Positions 1 through 11,607 of a stretch of 64,000 bases of DNA are shown here, piece after piece. The notes under the pieces were generated by a model. That model made no database searches. It saw only the letters and a list, made by a program, of their open reading frames with translations, and was not told the DNA's origin. The stretch covers positions 12,211,894-12,275,893 of the forward strand of contig NC_058145.1 of assembly GCF_011075055.1 (NCBI RefSeq). Reading direction: 5' to 3'. The number at the start of each line of letters is the position of its first letter. Positions within the stretch are counted from its first letter, which is position 1. Origin of the DNA: Mangifera indica. Lineage: Eukaryota > Streptophyta > Magnoliopsida > Sapindales > Anacardiaceae. Made by a program: the position numbers and the translations under genes.

Positions 1-2851
1 GATTTTATGTGAGTAGCCACAGAACCTGCAAATAAAAAATATACAGAAAGAAAGGTCATTCTGCTATTAAATTTAATGTTTAAGAATCCTTAATAATTCA
101 AAATTCAAAGTGATTCACATAATGAGTATTGTCTCCCTGATTTATGTCCCACACCTGGAAATTAAATCTTAAAATATGTGGACTGATATCAACAATTTAG
201 GCAGTACCATAGATTCTGCAAAATTAATCAGACGATATCTACATACGAACAGTTGATGGGGAAATACTAAGTCCAATACTTCGACACAAAAATTGGTGAT
301 GGCAACAAATTCGATTTTATTAGTATATATGCCAACAAATAATTACCTGATGCTTGGGGAGATGAAGCAATTCCGCACAGGATATGCAGGATGGACACTT
401 GACACTGTGGAGATGCAACAGATAAGATAGCCAAAAGACTAGAGACAACAGATTCTGACTGCATTGAATTACCTTTCTTGTCGGTAGATGCTAACTCCCA
501 GTGCCCTGGATTTGACACTATATTTGCAATTGTTGCTGCAGCCAACTCATTCAGTTCTGGTGAAGCATCCTGGTTCTTAAAAAGAATGTTCATTAGAGCT
601 GGAAGCACGGCAGAATCAACAAGGACGGTTGCATTGTCTTCCAACACGGATAAATTATACAATGCTTGCAAGCTTGCTGCTCTTCCCACTGACTTGTATA
701 GCAATTCAACTAATACTTTAGCACATTGTCTAGCAATTTGTTCTCTACTGATATTAGTCAGGGTCATCTTTCCCACCATGTATGCCATCTCTATTTTGAC
801 ATCATCAGAACCTGTTCATAGGAAACACCTAGATTAGCATTTGATCTATCATTTTTCTAACTTAGGATAAAAGCTATTGACTAAAGCAAAGAATGTTTAT
901 CTCCCTATTTTAGAAGCAGTTATTCAGATAGCTGATCTTTCCCTTTTACACATTTCCCACATGATTGATGTGATTATTTCTCTATTTTAAAATAGAACCC
1001 AGTGCAAGATAAACCTTCACATAATCGACTGATCAATGGTTCAAATCTTCCAGCTGCTGCTAGAAGCTCAACGTTGTCCTCCACCTTCTCTAAGTTCTTT
1101 AAAACCTCCTCAGCTAGATTGGACAAAGCAGGATGCACCAAATTTCCTGCCATACTTGTGAGAAGAACTAATGCCCCTTTCTCCAATGCTAATGATATGC
1201 AATAAGCTCTATCACTGGAGAACTCAAGTAGTAACTTCACTGCATACTCCCTCTCTTTCTCTGAGCTTCCAATAAGACTATGTATGGCCAATCTACTGAT
1301 ACCCTCGTCTAGCATGATTTTCTTTAAACCAAAAAAAAAAAAAAAAACACATCATTAGCAAAATGACAGTGTCAGAAACCAATTATCTTTCAAGTAACAG
1401 AAACTGCATAAACAAACATCATATTAACTGAAATGTTTCATTGTTCATTAAATAAAACAGTAAACATAGACACAAACCAACTGGAAAACTACTTTCTCAC
1501 GATTCCATAGACAACTGAAGTGCTCACCTTGCTTTCTTCATCCTTTGCCATGCTAAGCAAAGCCATGAGAGCCTTACTCCTCAATAGGGTTCCAATATTC
1601 TTAGAAGAATTCCTGAGCAGTTTAACAAGAAGCAACACAACACCAGAATTTCTAACCCTGTACCTACTGAAAGGATACTCCTCCAAGATCTTATAAAGGA
1701 TGTCCAACACTCTTTCAACAGAATCCACTTGTGGATTTACCTCACAGAGAACCTCCACCGCTTTCTTTACCTGAAAATCAACATTCCTATTTATCCACTC
1801 CTCAATAGCTCCAGCCAACCCGATATTTGGTTTCAGCTCCAATGACTTCAAAACCTGCCCTGTTACAGGACAAGTCGGGTCTCGATAATCCTCTAAACAC
1901 CTCTGAAACCAATACTCAATTGCCTTTCTTTCATAAGTCTGTGATGACTCCAAAACTACTGGTTCTTTCATAACGTCCTTTGTTAAAGGACATAAAAAGC
2001 TTTTAAATGGGGAAATGTTAACATCATCTTCCATTTCAATATCATAATTAAAACTCGAAAGGTCAGCAACAATACACCAAGATTCTAAGATTCGTTGTAA
2101 TGAACTCAAAATACGTCTCTCAGAAATCGAACTAGAACGCGCTAAATCAGTCCGTAACTGCTTGATTTGTTCCCTTAATTCAGTTAAATTATCGGATTCA
2201 ATACCTAACGTTCTCAGTAAATCCATTATTATTGCGCTCTGAACTGCTTTCGTCGTCTCTCTTCCCTCACCCTCCTTCTGTAGCGTGAAATGCATACGCT
2301 CTTCATTTTCAGTTACCTACAACGCACAAAGCAAAAATATCAGAACATCACGCGGAAAAAAAAAGGGACCGTTAGTGAACTACGTTAAGTCAAGTTTAGA
2401 TTACTTTGAATAAAATTTCTTTCATTTCACGCGAGAGATCGGCGATTTTTTTGCGAAGTTCGGGATGATCTTGAAGAGAGTTTTCTGTCAAAGCGAGCCA
2501 TGCGCCGATAGCTATCGTGCGCTGCTGGAGCGCATCGGATAAAGAAATGCAATTAATGAGAACAAAAATCTTGCTTTTGTTTCGGTAAACCAACACCGTT
2601 TCCACGGCATTGGCTAAATCTCCAGCGATTCCTTTCAAAGCGGTCTGTACGGGCGGTGGAAGAGCATCAGGTGAGGACGAAGTACGGACTAAAGTGTTGA
2701 GAAGTAGCTGGAGGCGCGTGACGTAGCCGCAGAAGTGGCGGGGGTTCTCGAAGAAATCCTGGTTGTTGGTGGTTCTGTTGCTGAGGTCGGAGAGGGAGCG
2801 GTTGATTGATTCTATGGCCTCCGCCGTTGAGAGTGGCAGTGATGAAGTCAT
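1..2851 (-). CDS. U-box/armadillo-repeat E3 ubiquitin ligase (PUB42/43/44-like), 3' part outside window
   Basis: Predicted plant U-box E3 ubiquitin ligase. Exons read as 2851-2405, 2316-1528, 1321-1015, 811-347 and 25-1, all with GT-AG borders and matching phases; the gene continues past base 1, so the C-terminus is unseen. The first about 250 residues form the helical N-terminal region of plant U-box proteins. The U-box lies near residues 250-325, with the typical CPLTKDVMKEPVV start and a CPVTGQ centre; it would recruit an E2 enzyme. Armadillo-like helical repeats follow, rich in leucine, with phrases such as LQALYNLSVLEDNA, and probably bind substrate. The start is the first ATG of a clean 149-codon exon. 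Family membership is clear; the choice among PUB42, 43 and 44 (SAUL1) is inference. A 50-bp fragment resembling exon 2 recurs at 16.2 kb. Confidence 0.92.
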
Positions 2852-3079
2852 TTAACGGTCAAGATTGGGGGCTACCGTGGTGACGAAATGGCAGCGGTGA
2901 CTTCGGAGTATGGTGGTCTAATTAAATCAAGTCTTTCCTGAACTATGAACTGCCGCGTTTCGTTCAAACTCTTTTTAAGTTTTATAAAACAAGTCAAATT
3001 GACTTTGGCTGGCGCAGACACTGCAATTACAAAACCGGGCGATCCGGTTCATCATTTTGAACCGGAAAAAGACCCCCAC

Positions 3080-4632
3080 GGATAAGAGTTTCCTATAACC
3101 AGTACAGAAAAAAGTTCTATCCGTGACCCGTACAAGAATATTCCATTATCCAAACAAAACAAGAATTTAGTTTCCTGAGAACGATTTGTAATTTTTCTTT
3201 TTCTTAACGTTTTTCCTCTATTGCTGGGACTCGCCGACTCGGCTTCTACAATGGATCGAGTACATCTCCCTCTTCTTGGGCTCCCACTCTTTCTCCTTTG
3301 AAGCGACCTCTTAAACCTCTTTACCCCACCACCTCCGCCGTCGCACCTGAAACCCGACCACCACCACAAACCCCCACTTACTCCGCACACAGAATTCCCT
3401 GCACCGGTAATCTCATGAGTCTTCCAATTTTTTTTTTTTTATTGAAAGATTTTTTTGTATCTGGGTTTTTGTTGATTGTATTTTTGTTGGTATAATTCTT
3501 TTAGGTCAAAAGATATCCCCCCGTAAGGTTTATTGCAACCCCAAAGTCTCACTTGATAGTTATTAAAAATTCAAACATCTACTTGTAAATTATTAAAATT
3601 AATATAACTTTTTTATTTTAAGAGTAAAATCACTATTTAATCAGTATTATAATAAAAATAATAAAACCTTATTTAGTAACACTTCTAGTTTAGAAAGCTA
3701 ATAATTTTTTCAAAACTTAAATTTTGAAAAGTGATATTTTCACCCTTAGGATTTTCTTTTTCCTTCCAATATTTCTAGCCACCGGAATCCATCTCTGACG
3801 ACTTCTTCAATAGGATTTCTCTCTCTTTACTGGCACTCCACTCCCTCCTGACTCTAAGTGACACATCTTTCTGATGATTTAGCCACCTTCTTCAATGCAA
3901 ATTGAAGCAACACACTATCATGTCTTCGCTACTCTGGCTTCATTGCACCAAACCCATCTTCTTGTAGTCGTGTTTGTCTCTAGTCGAAGACGAAGACGAC
4001 TTTTCATCTTCTTTGTTAACGAAGACAATGGCTTTGTCTTTGTTGATAATGCTAGCTAGAGCTCGAGAAGAAAAGGGGAGGGAGAAAAAAGGCCCCAGAG
4101 ATAGCGACAAAAAAGGGGAAGACAAGAAAGAAACCACAAGAGGAACAATGTAATTTTTCAAACTTAATCCTGAAAGAAAATTATTAGTTTTTTAAACTAA
4201 AAAAAAAAATAGATAAAATTTTATTATTTTTAATATAATACCGATTAAATAATAATTTTATTTCTGAAACTTACTTGTTTTATTAATTTTAATAATTTAA
4301 GGGTGGATATTTAAATTTTTAATAAATAGCTAATGAGACTTGGACTATGCAAAAACAATTTAAGAGTAAGTCCGTTGGCCCTTTTTTTAACTGATTGCAG
4401 AAAGCTGTGGGAGGACTCGGTTGTGGCAGTACAGTAAACATAAACTTTTGAGCTTCTTGCTCATATAGGTATTTTTCTATTTTTCATTGGATTTATAAGT
4501 TGTTTGGTTTTAATGGTGTTTGATTGATGGTTAATGTCCGTATAATATACCTATGTAGCATGGAGTTCATTATCTTGTAATTGTAGATATGTTTAGGGCG
4601 TGTTTGCCATTATAGTGTGATTGGAACTGATA
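3080..4632 (+). pseudogene. SelT-like pseudogene copy A (promoter/5'UTR, exons 1-2, start of intron 2)
   Basis: Aligns to the intact SelT-like gene from about 29610 to 30285, including the 5' leader, exon 1 (ATG at 3251, donor after 3406), exon 2 (4401-4468) and the first part of intron 2. Two in-frame stops break it. Codon 17 of exon 1 is TGA at 3299-3301 where the intact gene has TGC, and exon 2 has TGA at 4449-4451 in place of the first Cys of the redox CxxC. Intron 1 carries an 877-bp insertion (3504-4380). Similarity stops at 4632, and matching sequence for the remainder (intron 2, exon 3) reappears near 19985. Splice signals remain intact, so this is a duplicated gene copy, not a processed one. 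Confidence 0.9.
3504..4380. mobile_element. Long-TIR DNA transposon (non-autonomous, MULE-like) in intron 1 of SelT copy A
   Basis: The intact SelT intron 1 lacks this segment, so it is an insertion. The two ends are inverted copies of one another for roughly 100 bp: both contain, reading inward, an AGTCTCA-type block, then TTATTAAAAATT, then AAATTATTAAAATTAATA. Flanks read attctttta (3495-3503) and cttttttta (4381-4389), 7 of 9 identical, fitting a decayed 9-bp target duplication. No transposase ORF is visible. The MULE assignment rests on the long TIRs and the duplication length. Confidence 0.7.
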
Positions 4633-7329
4633 ATTTGTATTATCGGATTATATTCGTGTAATGTCAATTTAAGTTTCAGATTGAAAACTTTAAATTTTAA
4701 CTTGATCCAACATGATATACTGTCAAAATTTTTCAACCCTTAAATAAATATAAATGTTTTTTTGTTGACTTATTCTGACCGTAATTAACCCAAATTTTAT
4801 AACAAACAAAATAATGTCAAAACATAATGTATAAGGATATGAATTGTTACGAAATAATATATTTTGTAATATGTCATGGAATAACAAGATCCTTATAAAA
4901 GAAACACATGAAAAAATATTTTGACATGTAGCAACATTTTTCCAAAATAAAATTGTTCTATTTCAGGTTAATATTAATAATTTGTTTATTGTTTCTTTAT
5001 ATAATCAATTGTAGGGATAAAAAAAAATATTATAATCAAAAATTCAAATAAATCTACGACTTCAATTTCAAAGTAATGTTATCGATAACTGACGAGATTA
5101 ACAATTTGTCAAATATTTAAAAAATTTAATTTTCGATCTATATGATGAATGAAATTGTCATAAATACTAAAACTATATGACTATGACACACAAAACATAA
5201 TAAGTTTAAATTCTTATAACACACCAACAACAAATAAAATAAAATACAAATAATTTTTTACAAGTCTCCAAAAAGAGTTATTATATTAGAACAAATATGT
5301 CTTTAGTAAAAGATGATAAATTTATGTCAAAAGGCCTAAGACTAGTTCTTCTAAGTAGACATCAAGCTAATTGGTGCAATATTTTCAAAAGTAAAACCAT
5401 TTAAGGGTTAATTTAAAGTAATTATTATAATTAAACATGTTAATTAGGCCAAACCGACTGGAGGCATAGGTCGAAGCCCAAAATTTAGGCTCGGCTTGAC
5501 ACTATAACAAGTTGGGCCTAACCCATGAGCCTTTCAAACTAGACTATGAATTTTAATATTAGGTTCATGGGTCAAGCCAACCCAACATGGTTTAAAAATT
5601 AAAAAAAAAAAGGGTAAAAGCCTTTAGTTGCTTCTGCCATAAGCAGAAACCTTCCTCTAACTTGTTTTATTTTTTTTTATTTTTAAATTTTTTTATATAA
5701 ACCAATCTAATTTTTTTTCATTTCCGATTTTATTAACAAACCTCTCAATCTTAATTCTTTTATTATATTTTTAATTTCATTTTCTCTCATCAACTTTTTT
5801 TTAAAAAACTATTTGAATTTACAAATAATAATTATTTATGTTTATAATTTTATTTTCTTTTCAATTTTATCATTACAAAATATTACAAATAGATTCAATA
5901 TCAAATGAATCTCATGTCAAATAAATTCAGAAATTTGGACGTTGAGGGGGAGTACATAAATGATATAGTATATATATTTTATTTATGTTTGTAATTATAT
6001 AATATATAAATTAATTTATTTATACAATGTGATAAACTTATAATGTTTTTGATAATATAACTACGATATTCCTCTGCCACAAGTGAGAGATTATAAATAA
6101 AATGTTCGAAGTATTGTCTTCAGTTTTAATAATTGAAAAATAATTAATGTATAAAAAATTTAATTAAAATTAAAAAAAATTGTTTAAATGAGCCAACTCG
6201 GTCCTATATATATGGGGTCGGGCCTTGGGTCTTCAAAAATCCGTAAGCCGGCTCGACCTAAGGGCCTATTACCGTGTGAGTATAAGACCCAATCCGACCC
6301 GACCCATTGACATGTCTGATCATGATTGAGCTAATAAAAGAACTAAAATTAAATTTTAATTAGAGAAATCCTAACATATAATAGTGTTAAAACATTGTTT
6401 TTATTGAATAACTTCTTTGCTTATTCAATTTTCACTAATATTCTTTGTGAGTTTATTCAAATTAAATTCATTATTTTCTGAATTAATATAAAAAGAAAAT
6501 GATAAAAAATAAATATGTAAATTATATTTGAAACTATAATTATAATAATAATAATGATAACAATGATAATAATAATAATTCAAGAGTAAAGTTATCAATT
6601 TGACCAAACAACCAATATCTGGTCCAAACAAGTATTTCAACTATATTAGGTTAGCTTTGGATATCAAATTTTAGTAGTAGTGTTACCAATATTAATAATA
6701 ATAATTCAATAGTAGTGTTATCAATTTTCAGGTTAATTCGATTATTCTGGTTAATTTTGTATTAACCCAATTTTTTTTTAATCAACCCATATCCGATTCA
6801 AACTATTTTTATATTAAAAATCATAATCTTAACTCAATTTTTTTTAATATTGTGTTGTAGATCGTGTCGAATTTTGTTATGTCTATTTTGAGTCTTAAAT
6901 AAGGTGTTTAGACTTTACTAATTACATATGAGTGTCATAAATGCTTTGGAATTTATTTTGTAATCTACCATAAATTTGGTAAGAGAAATCATTCATATCA
7001 ATTCCTAGCTTGCATGTTTAAATATAATTACCCAACAAGATAATCCCGTGAAGACCCTGCTAGCTAGATGACTTGATACGATTTACTAGTTATACCTAAT
7101 GTTTATTGTATTTACTTACCAAAAAAAAAAGTTTACCGTATCTTGTACAGCTAATAATTAAATTTAACCCATTTATAAATTATCTCCGCATTCTTCTTCC
7201 AAGACGATATTTTTCACCAATCAAGTGAATCAAATTTGATTTCAAATTGATTATCCTAAATTCAAACTAAACTTAGGTTGATTTTTATTTATGTTTGATT
7301 CAATTTGAATTCATCCCAATTTAATTTTG
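4633..7329. other. Gene-free AT-rich stretch of transposon relics
   Basis: No coding region is supportable. At 4760-5400 the sequence matches a dispersed AT-rich repeat seen again at 16.3-17.1, 18.4-19.9 and 21.3-21.6 kb. The part from about 5435 to 6320 looks like a separate element. 6320-7329 is AT-rich with short ATA/TAA runs and no recognisable feature. Confidence 0.6.
5435..6320. mobile_element. Possible hAT-like non-autonomous element
   Basis: The ends are GC-rich and loosely inverted: the left begins near ACATGTTAATTAGGCC and the right, read on the other strand, begins ACATGTCAATGGGTCGGG. Subterminal GGCTCGGC/GGGTCGGG blocks at both ends with an AT-rich core are common in plant hAT derivatives. 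I could not find a clean 8-bp target duplication, so the limits are approximate. Confidence 0.35.
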
Positions 7330-9385
7330 AGGAAATTATAAAAAATAGGCAAAAGTAAGGGGGTTTAAAAAAATTATCCAAAAAAAATCAGATTAAAGTA
7401 AAAATGCCCAATTTTTATGAAAGGTCGAAATTGCCTATATATAAACCCAACAAATTTCCCCTGTCCCACTGTCATTCTACTGTCGGTCAGATTTTCGACC
7501 ATTTTCGTGGGTTTTGATAACCGAAAATGGCATAGCACGTTAGAATATCTTCCGTCATCTTATTTGAATCAAGTTATTGTTAATATTATTGAGATTAGAG
7601 TGAGATTTTGCGGTTTAGGGTTTAAGATTTTGATTTTGAACAATGCTTAAAATGTTTTGATTCTTGGTTGATTTCGTTGAATTAGTTAAGGAGTTTTGTG
7701 TTATAACCTATGTATATTTGATTTGTGTTGAAATTGAAGGACGAAACGACGAATTTTGACCGAAAATTCCTTCCGAAACGTTCAACAGTCTGATAGTGGG
7801 AGCAGTGTTTCCCACTATCGAACGATTTCTCCCACTGTTGACAGTGGGTTAGGGGGCTTACTTAGTGTTTGCAAAATATTAGAGAGCTGTGTGAGAGTCC
7901 TCATTCCACTGTAGAATTTTTTGAAATTTGCCACGTGACAGTGGGCTGTTGGGTGGAAATGAACTTTTTTAAAACTATAGGGTTTATATGAGACAAACTT
8001 TGAACAACCATAACTTTTGATCCGGGAGGAGTTACGGGGCCTATAATATATCAACGCGAAGCTCGTTTCGAGCTCTATAATGACAACCAGCTCTGCTGGT
8101 TGCCCTGAATTTTGAGGCCAAAATAAAACTGTTTCAATGTGTATTATGCAGTTTTATTATTTTATCAAATTTAGGATTTTTGGTTTTTATGATTTTGAGT
8201 TTGTTTGTGACTGGACTAGAGTTTTTTCATATGTAATTTTCAAATTTGATATTTGTAATTATGATGTGCTTTTTTAGACACGTTTTACAATGTAATTACG
8301 AAATTTTTGATCGATTTTTCGGTTTTCTCGTTCATAAGCTATTTGAACATGTAGTTTTATAAATTTAGATATGTTTTTTAGATTTTCAAGTATTTTTTTT
8401 ATTATTGACATTCTAGAGTTTTATGAAATTTGAATTTTAAAAGTTGAAATACCCTAGAATGGTAACAATAAAAAAATTATTCAAAAATTTGAAAAATAAG
8501 AATCAATATATCGTAAAATGGTGAAATTCTAAAAAAATAGAACTGAAATTCGAATTCTAAAAGTTGAAATACCCTAGAATGACAACAATCAAAAAATTCT
8601 TCAAAAATCTGGAAAATATGAGTCGATATATCATAAACTGGTGAAATTCGAAAAAATGAAACTGAAATTCGAATTCTAAAAGTTGAAATACGCTAGAATG
8701 GCAACAATCGAAAAATTCTTCAGAAATCTGGAAAATACGAGTCGATATATTGTAAAATGGTGAAATTCGAAAAAACGAAATTGAAATTCGAATTCTAAAA
8801 GTTGAAATACCCTAGAATAGCAACAATCGAAAAATTATTTAAAAATACTAATCGATATATCGTAAAACAGTGAAATTAAAAAAAAACGAAACTAAAATTC
8901 GAATTCTAAAAATTGAAATATCCTAGAATGACAATAATAAAAAAATTCTTCAGAAATCTAAAAAATACGAATCGATATATCGTAAAATGGTGAAATTCGA
9001 AAAAACGAAACTGAAATTCGAATTCTAAAAGTTGAAATACCCTAGAATGACAACAATCGAAAAATTCTTCGAAAATCTGGAAATTACGAATCGATATATC
9101 ATAAAACAGTGAAATTCTAAAAGTTGAAGTGAAATTTCATTTATAATGCTATTACAATATTTAATATCAAAATGCCTCTCTAATTTTAATAAAATTTCAT
9201 TTAACCCCTCATAATGAGTGAGGAGGGTTTATATAAATGAGGAGAAGGGTAATTTTGGTATTTTAGAAAAAATTATGGGTATTTTTGTTTGAGAATAGTG
9301 AATTTGGGTATTTTTGTTTGAAAATAGTGACTTTGGGCATTTTTGCTTAATAAAAGGGCATTTTGGTCATTTTTTATAATTTCCC
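7330..9385. mobile_element. Mutator-like element (non-autonomous), 2056 bp with 9-bp target duplication
   Basis: The element is bounded by the direct repeat ttaattttg at 7321-7329 and 9386-9394. It starts AGGAAATTATAAAAAAT and its other end, on the opposite strand, reads GGGAAATTATAAAAAAT, followed in both cases by GCAAAA/CCAAAA and a subterminal AAAAATGCCCAA. A 9-bp duplication with these termini is diagnostic of Mutator-superfamily elements. No transposase is present. The interior holds a roughly 119-bp tandem array and a segment (7995-8215) related to the retroelement LTR at 24985-25205. Confidence 0.88.
8425..9130. repeat. Tandem repeat, unit about 119 bp, about 6 copies
   Basis: Copies begin at about 8425, 8545, 8664, 8783, 8894 and 9013 with the phrase GAAATTCGAATTCTAAAAG; one copy is about 8 bp shorter. 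The shared core includes TTGAAATACCCTAGAATG and TCGATATATCGTAAAATGG. The array sits wholly inside the Mutator-like element. Confidence 0.92.
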
Positions 9386-9394
9386 TTAATTTTG

Positions 9395-9836
9395 CGAGGT
9401 CAGGTGATGCATGAATTAACCCTCAAATTATGGACGTTAAATCATAACTCAACATAATTCATCTAAATCAACCCTCAAATTAATCCGATTTGATAACTAA
9501 AACAAGTTTAACTATGATTTGAACTAGATTTTTTTATCAATTTCTAATTGATCTAGGGGGTGGAGTCACATCTCAAAATTGAGGTTTAGAAAGAAAGTTA
9601 ATTTTCAAAACTATAAAAAAAAAAGATAAAATTATATATTTTTTAATATAATAATTTTATTTTTATATTTAATAACAATTTTAATTGAAACGCACATTCT
9701 TTAGGATAAAAGAGTCTTAATATATATTAAAATCAAATTATCAGCAGCTGAAATTCCGCAGCAATTGAAAAACAAATCAGTAGAAAAACTTGTACAATTA
9801 ATAAAATAACAAGCTAGTAAAATTTGTAATTCTGAT
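9395..9836. other. Gene-free AT-rich spacer
   Basis: Between the Mutator-like element and the DUF1639-like fragment I see only AT-rich sequence with short A and T runs and no supportable gene or repeat boundary. Confidence 0.5.
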
Positions 9837-10090
9837 CACAATGTATCAAGAAAACCTATAATCATCGGTTGTATTGATTTTAAATTCAAACCTGGAAATA
9901 GGTTATCCAGTATTTCCTGCATACTTTTTGGTCGCTTCTTGATCCTCTTAGCCCTTTTTGATACACCCATCTCTCTGAAATCTGCTTCAGTTTCTTCTTG
10001 AGTAAGTTAAATAGAAAATGGATGCTTCTTCCTCTTCTTCTCGTCTACAACATCACCTTTCGTTGAAACTACTGTTTCAACTTCTGACAT
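9837..10090 (-). pseudogene. DUF1639-like gene fragment with premature stop
   Basis: Read on the minus strand from an ATG at 10090, this encodes a short acidic leader, a basic DEKKRKK patch, HPFSI, then a TAA stop at 10009-10007. The same frame continues with LTQEETEADFREM, a lysine/arginine tract and KRPKSMQEILDNLFPGLNL. Plant DUF1639 proteins end in a comparable block: a basic tract, then RPK, VQKQLDSLFPGLWL. The in-frame stop and the absence of the usual upstream region argue for a relic. Family assignment is by pattern recognition; function of the family is unknown to me. Confidence 0.6.
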
Positions 10091-10124
10091 TTTGTCCCCT
10101 TTTTTTTCTCAATTTTATCTAGGT

Positions 10125-10990
10125 GTTAGATTGGGTGGATCATAGGTTAGCTAAGAAGAGAGCTATACCTTTGAAGAAAGCTGATATGAAGAAAGCTATA
10201 TCCTTGATTAAAACTCAAATGAATCCATCGGTTAGCTAAAAAAAGCTAGCCTCTATTTCAAGTGAGCCATTATGAAAAAGTCAAATCCTTGGGAACCCAG
10301 GTGAACCTACAAGTTAGCCATATGGGTACAATTAAAATACATGTTGATCCCCTCTTTGTTAACTTGATTAAGAGACCTTTCCATTAGTACACTTTTATGT
10401 GTGATTCTATGACATTCAAATAGAATTGATGCAGTTTGAAAATTATATAGGTAAGTAAATTGAAGCCCAACTATATTAAAACCTATAGATTGACTTAAAT
10501 CATTTTAAAAATTGGAGTTCAACTATATTAAAACCTGTAATTAATAATGCTAAAGGACTTGGATTAAAATCTAGGTGGATCTTTAGACTATTGAAGAATA
10601 ATGAGACCCCATTACATGTATATATGTTGGTTTGAAAAAATTCAAATCCTTGGATAAACCTATTTAAGCATGGTGGATTAGTATGAAAAAAATCAAACCC
10701 CATATTGAAACCTAAGTGGATCCATAGGTTAGCCTAAAAGAATTAGACACTAATTTGAGTAGGTTGGTTTGAATAAAACCAAACTTATCTTCTATTAAAG
10801 CCCAAGTAAACTCATCTTGGATAAACTCAAATGCACTTATTGGTTAGCAGAGAAGAGTTGTAGCTTGTTTTGGGTGGACTCATCTAAAAAAAGCGGGACC
10901 CTTTGACAAAAACCCGAGTGGATCCATATGCGAACAAAGTAGATTTAGATCTTGTTTCAACTGAACTAGTTTTAAAAAATTAGACCCTTG
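10125..10990. repeat. Degenerate tandem repeat of about 100-120 bp units
   Basis: Variants of AGTGGATCCATAGGTTAGC followed by an AAGAGAGC-like word recur near 10130, 10215, 10305, 10573, 10712, 10850 and 10916, each with a related linker containing CAAATCCTTGGATTAAAACC or a variant. Copies are strongly diverged and differ in length. No open frame crosses the array. Confidence 0.6.
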
Positions 10991-11607
10991 GATTAAAAAC
11001 TATGCTCTATATTTGAATACAATAAAACTATGTATATAAGCCATAAATATTAACAAGTATAAACAAATTAATCATATGTTATCATATAATTGAGTAATTT
11101 AATTATTTATAATATCTCTAATATAAAATTATTTAATCACATAATTATATTAGTTTATTTGTACCAATTAATACTCTTCATTTATGTATAAAATATTTTC
11201 GAATTTAATAATTATATCATAAGGATCACATGAATTGGTTTGAACTGAAAGCACAATGAAATAATATCGTTGTTCAACAAATTAAATGAGAGATTCGAGT
11301 AAAAGAACCTAATTAATGGTATAATACGAGAGAAAAAGGTAAAAGCCTATGTGAATATATACGTAAACAAAACACTCAGTCATACAAACGTCATCAAACT
11401 TAATACAAATTAAACACTTTATTCTTGTAAACGACCGTGTTTTACAAGCGCACAAGTACCTCACGCAGTCTACTCAACACAAAGGTTTTCAAACCAGAAC
11501 AGGACAACTTAAACTCCAGTGTTGCAGAATGCATGGTAAAACCACATGAACATAAACCTAATTGATCCAGAAATCAAATAATATTGGTAATGGACCATCA
11601 GGGTATA
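10991..11607. other. Gene-free spacer and probable 3' flank of the B3 gene
   Basis: AT-rich, with no supportable coding region. The part adjoining 11608 is probably the 3'-UTR of the minus-strand B3-domain gene, but no unambiguous polyadenylation signal could be assigned. Confidence 0.4.

Noticed and set aside
478..837. Plus-strand 119-codon open frame
   Set aside because: It is the antisense shadow of exon 4 of the U-box gene.
3251..4468. Selenocysteine recoding of TGA in the SelT-like copy A
   Set aside because: Land plants lack Sec insertion machinery, the family's Sec position still reads Cys, and the copy is truncated and interrupted by an 877-bp element.
7815..8054. Minus-strand 79-codon open frame
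   Set aside because: It lies inside the Mutator-like element in LTR-related sequence and shows no domain.
8425..9130. CRISPR-like array
   Set aside because: Units are contiguous tandem repeats without unique spacers, in plant nuclear DNA.
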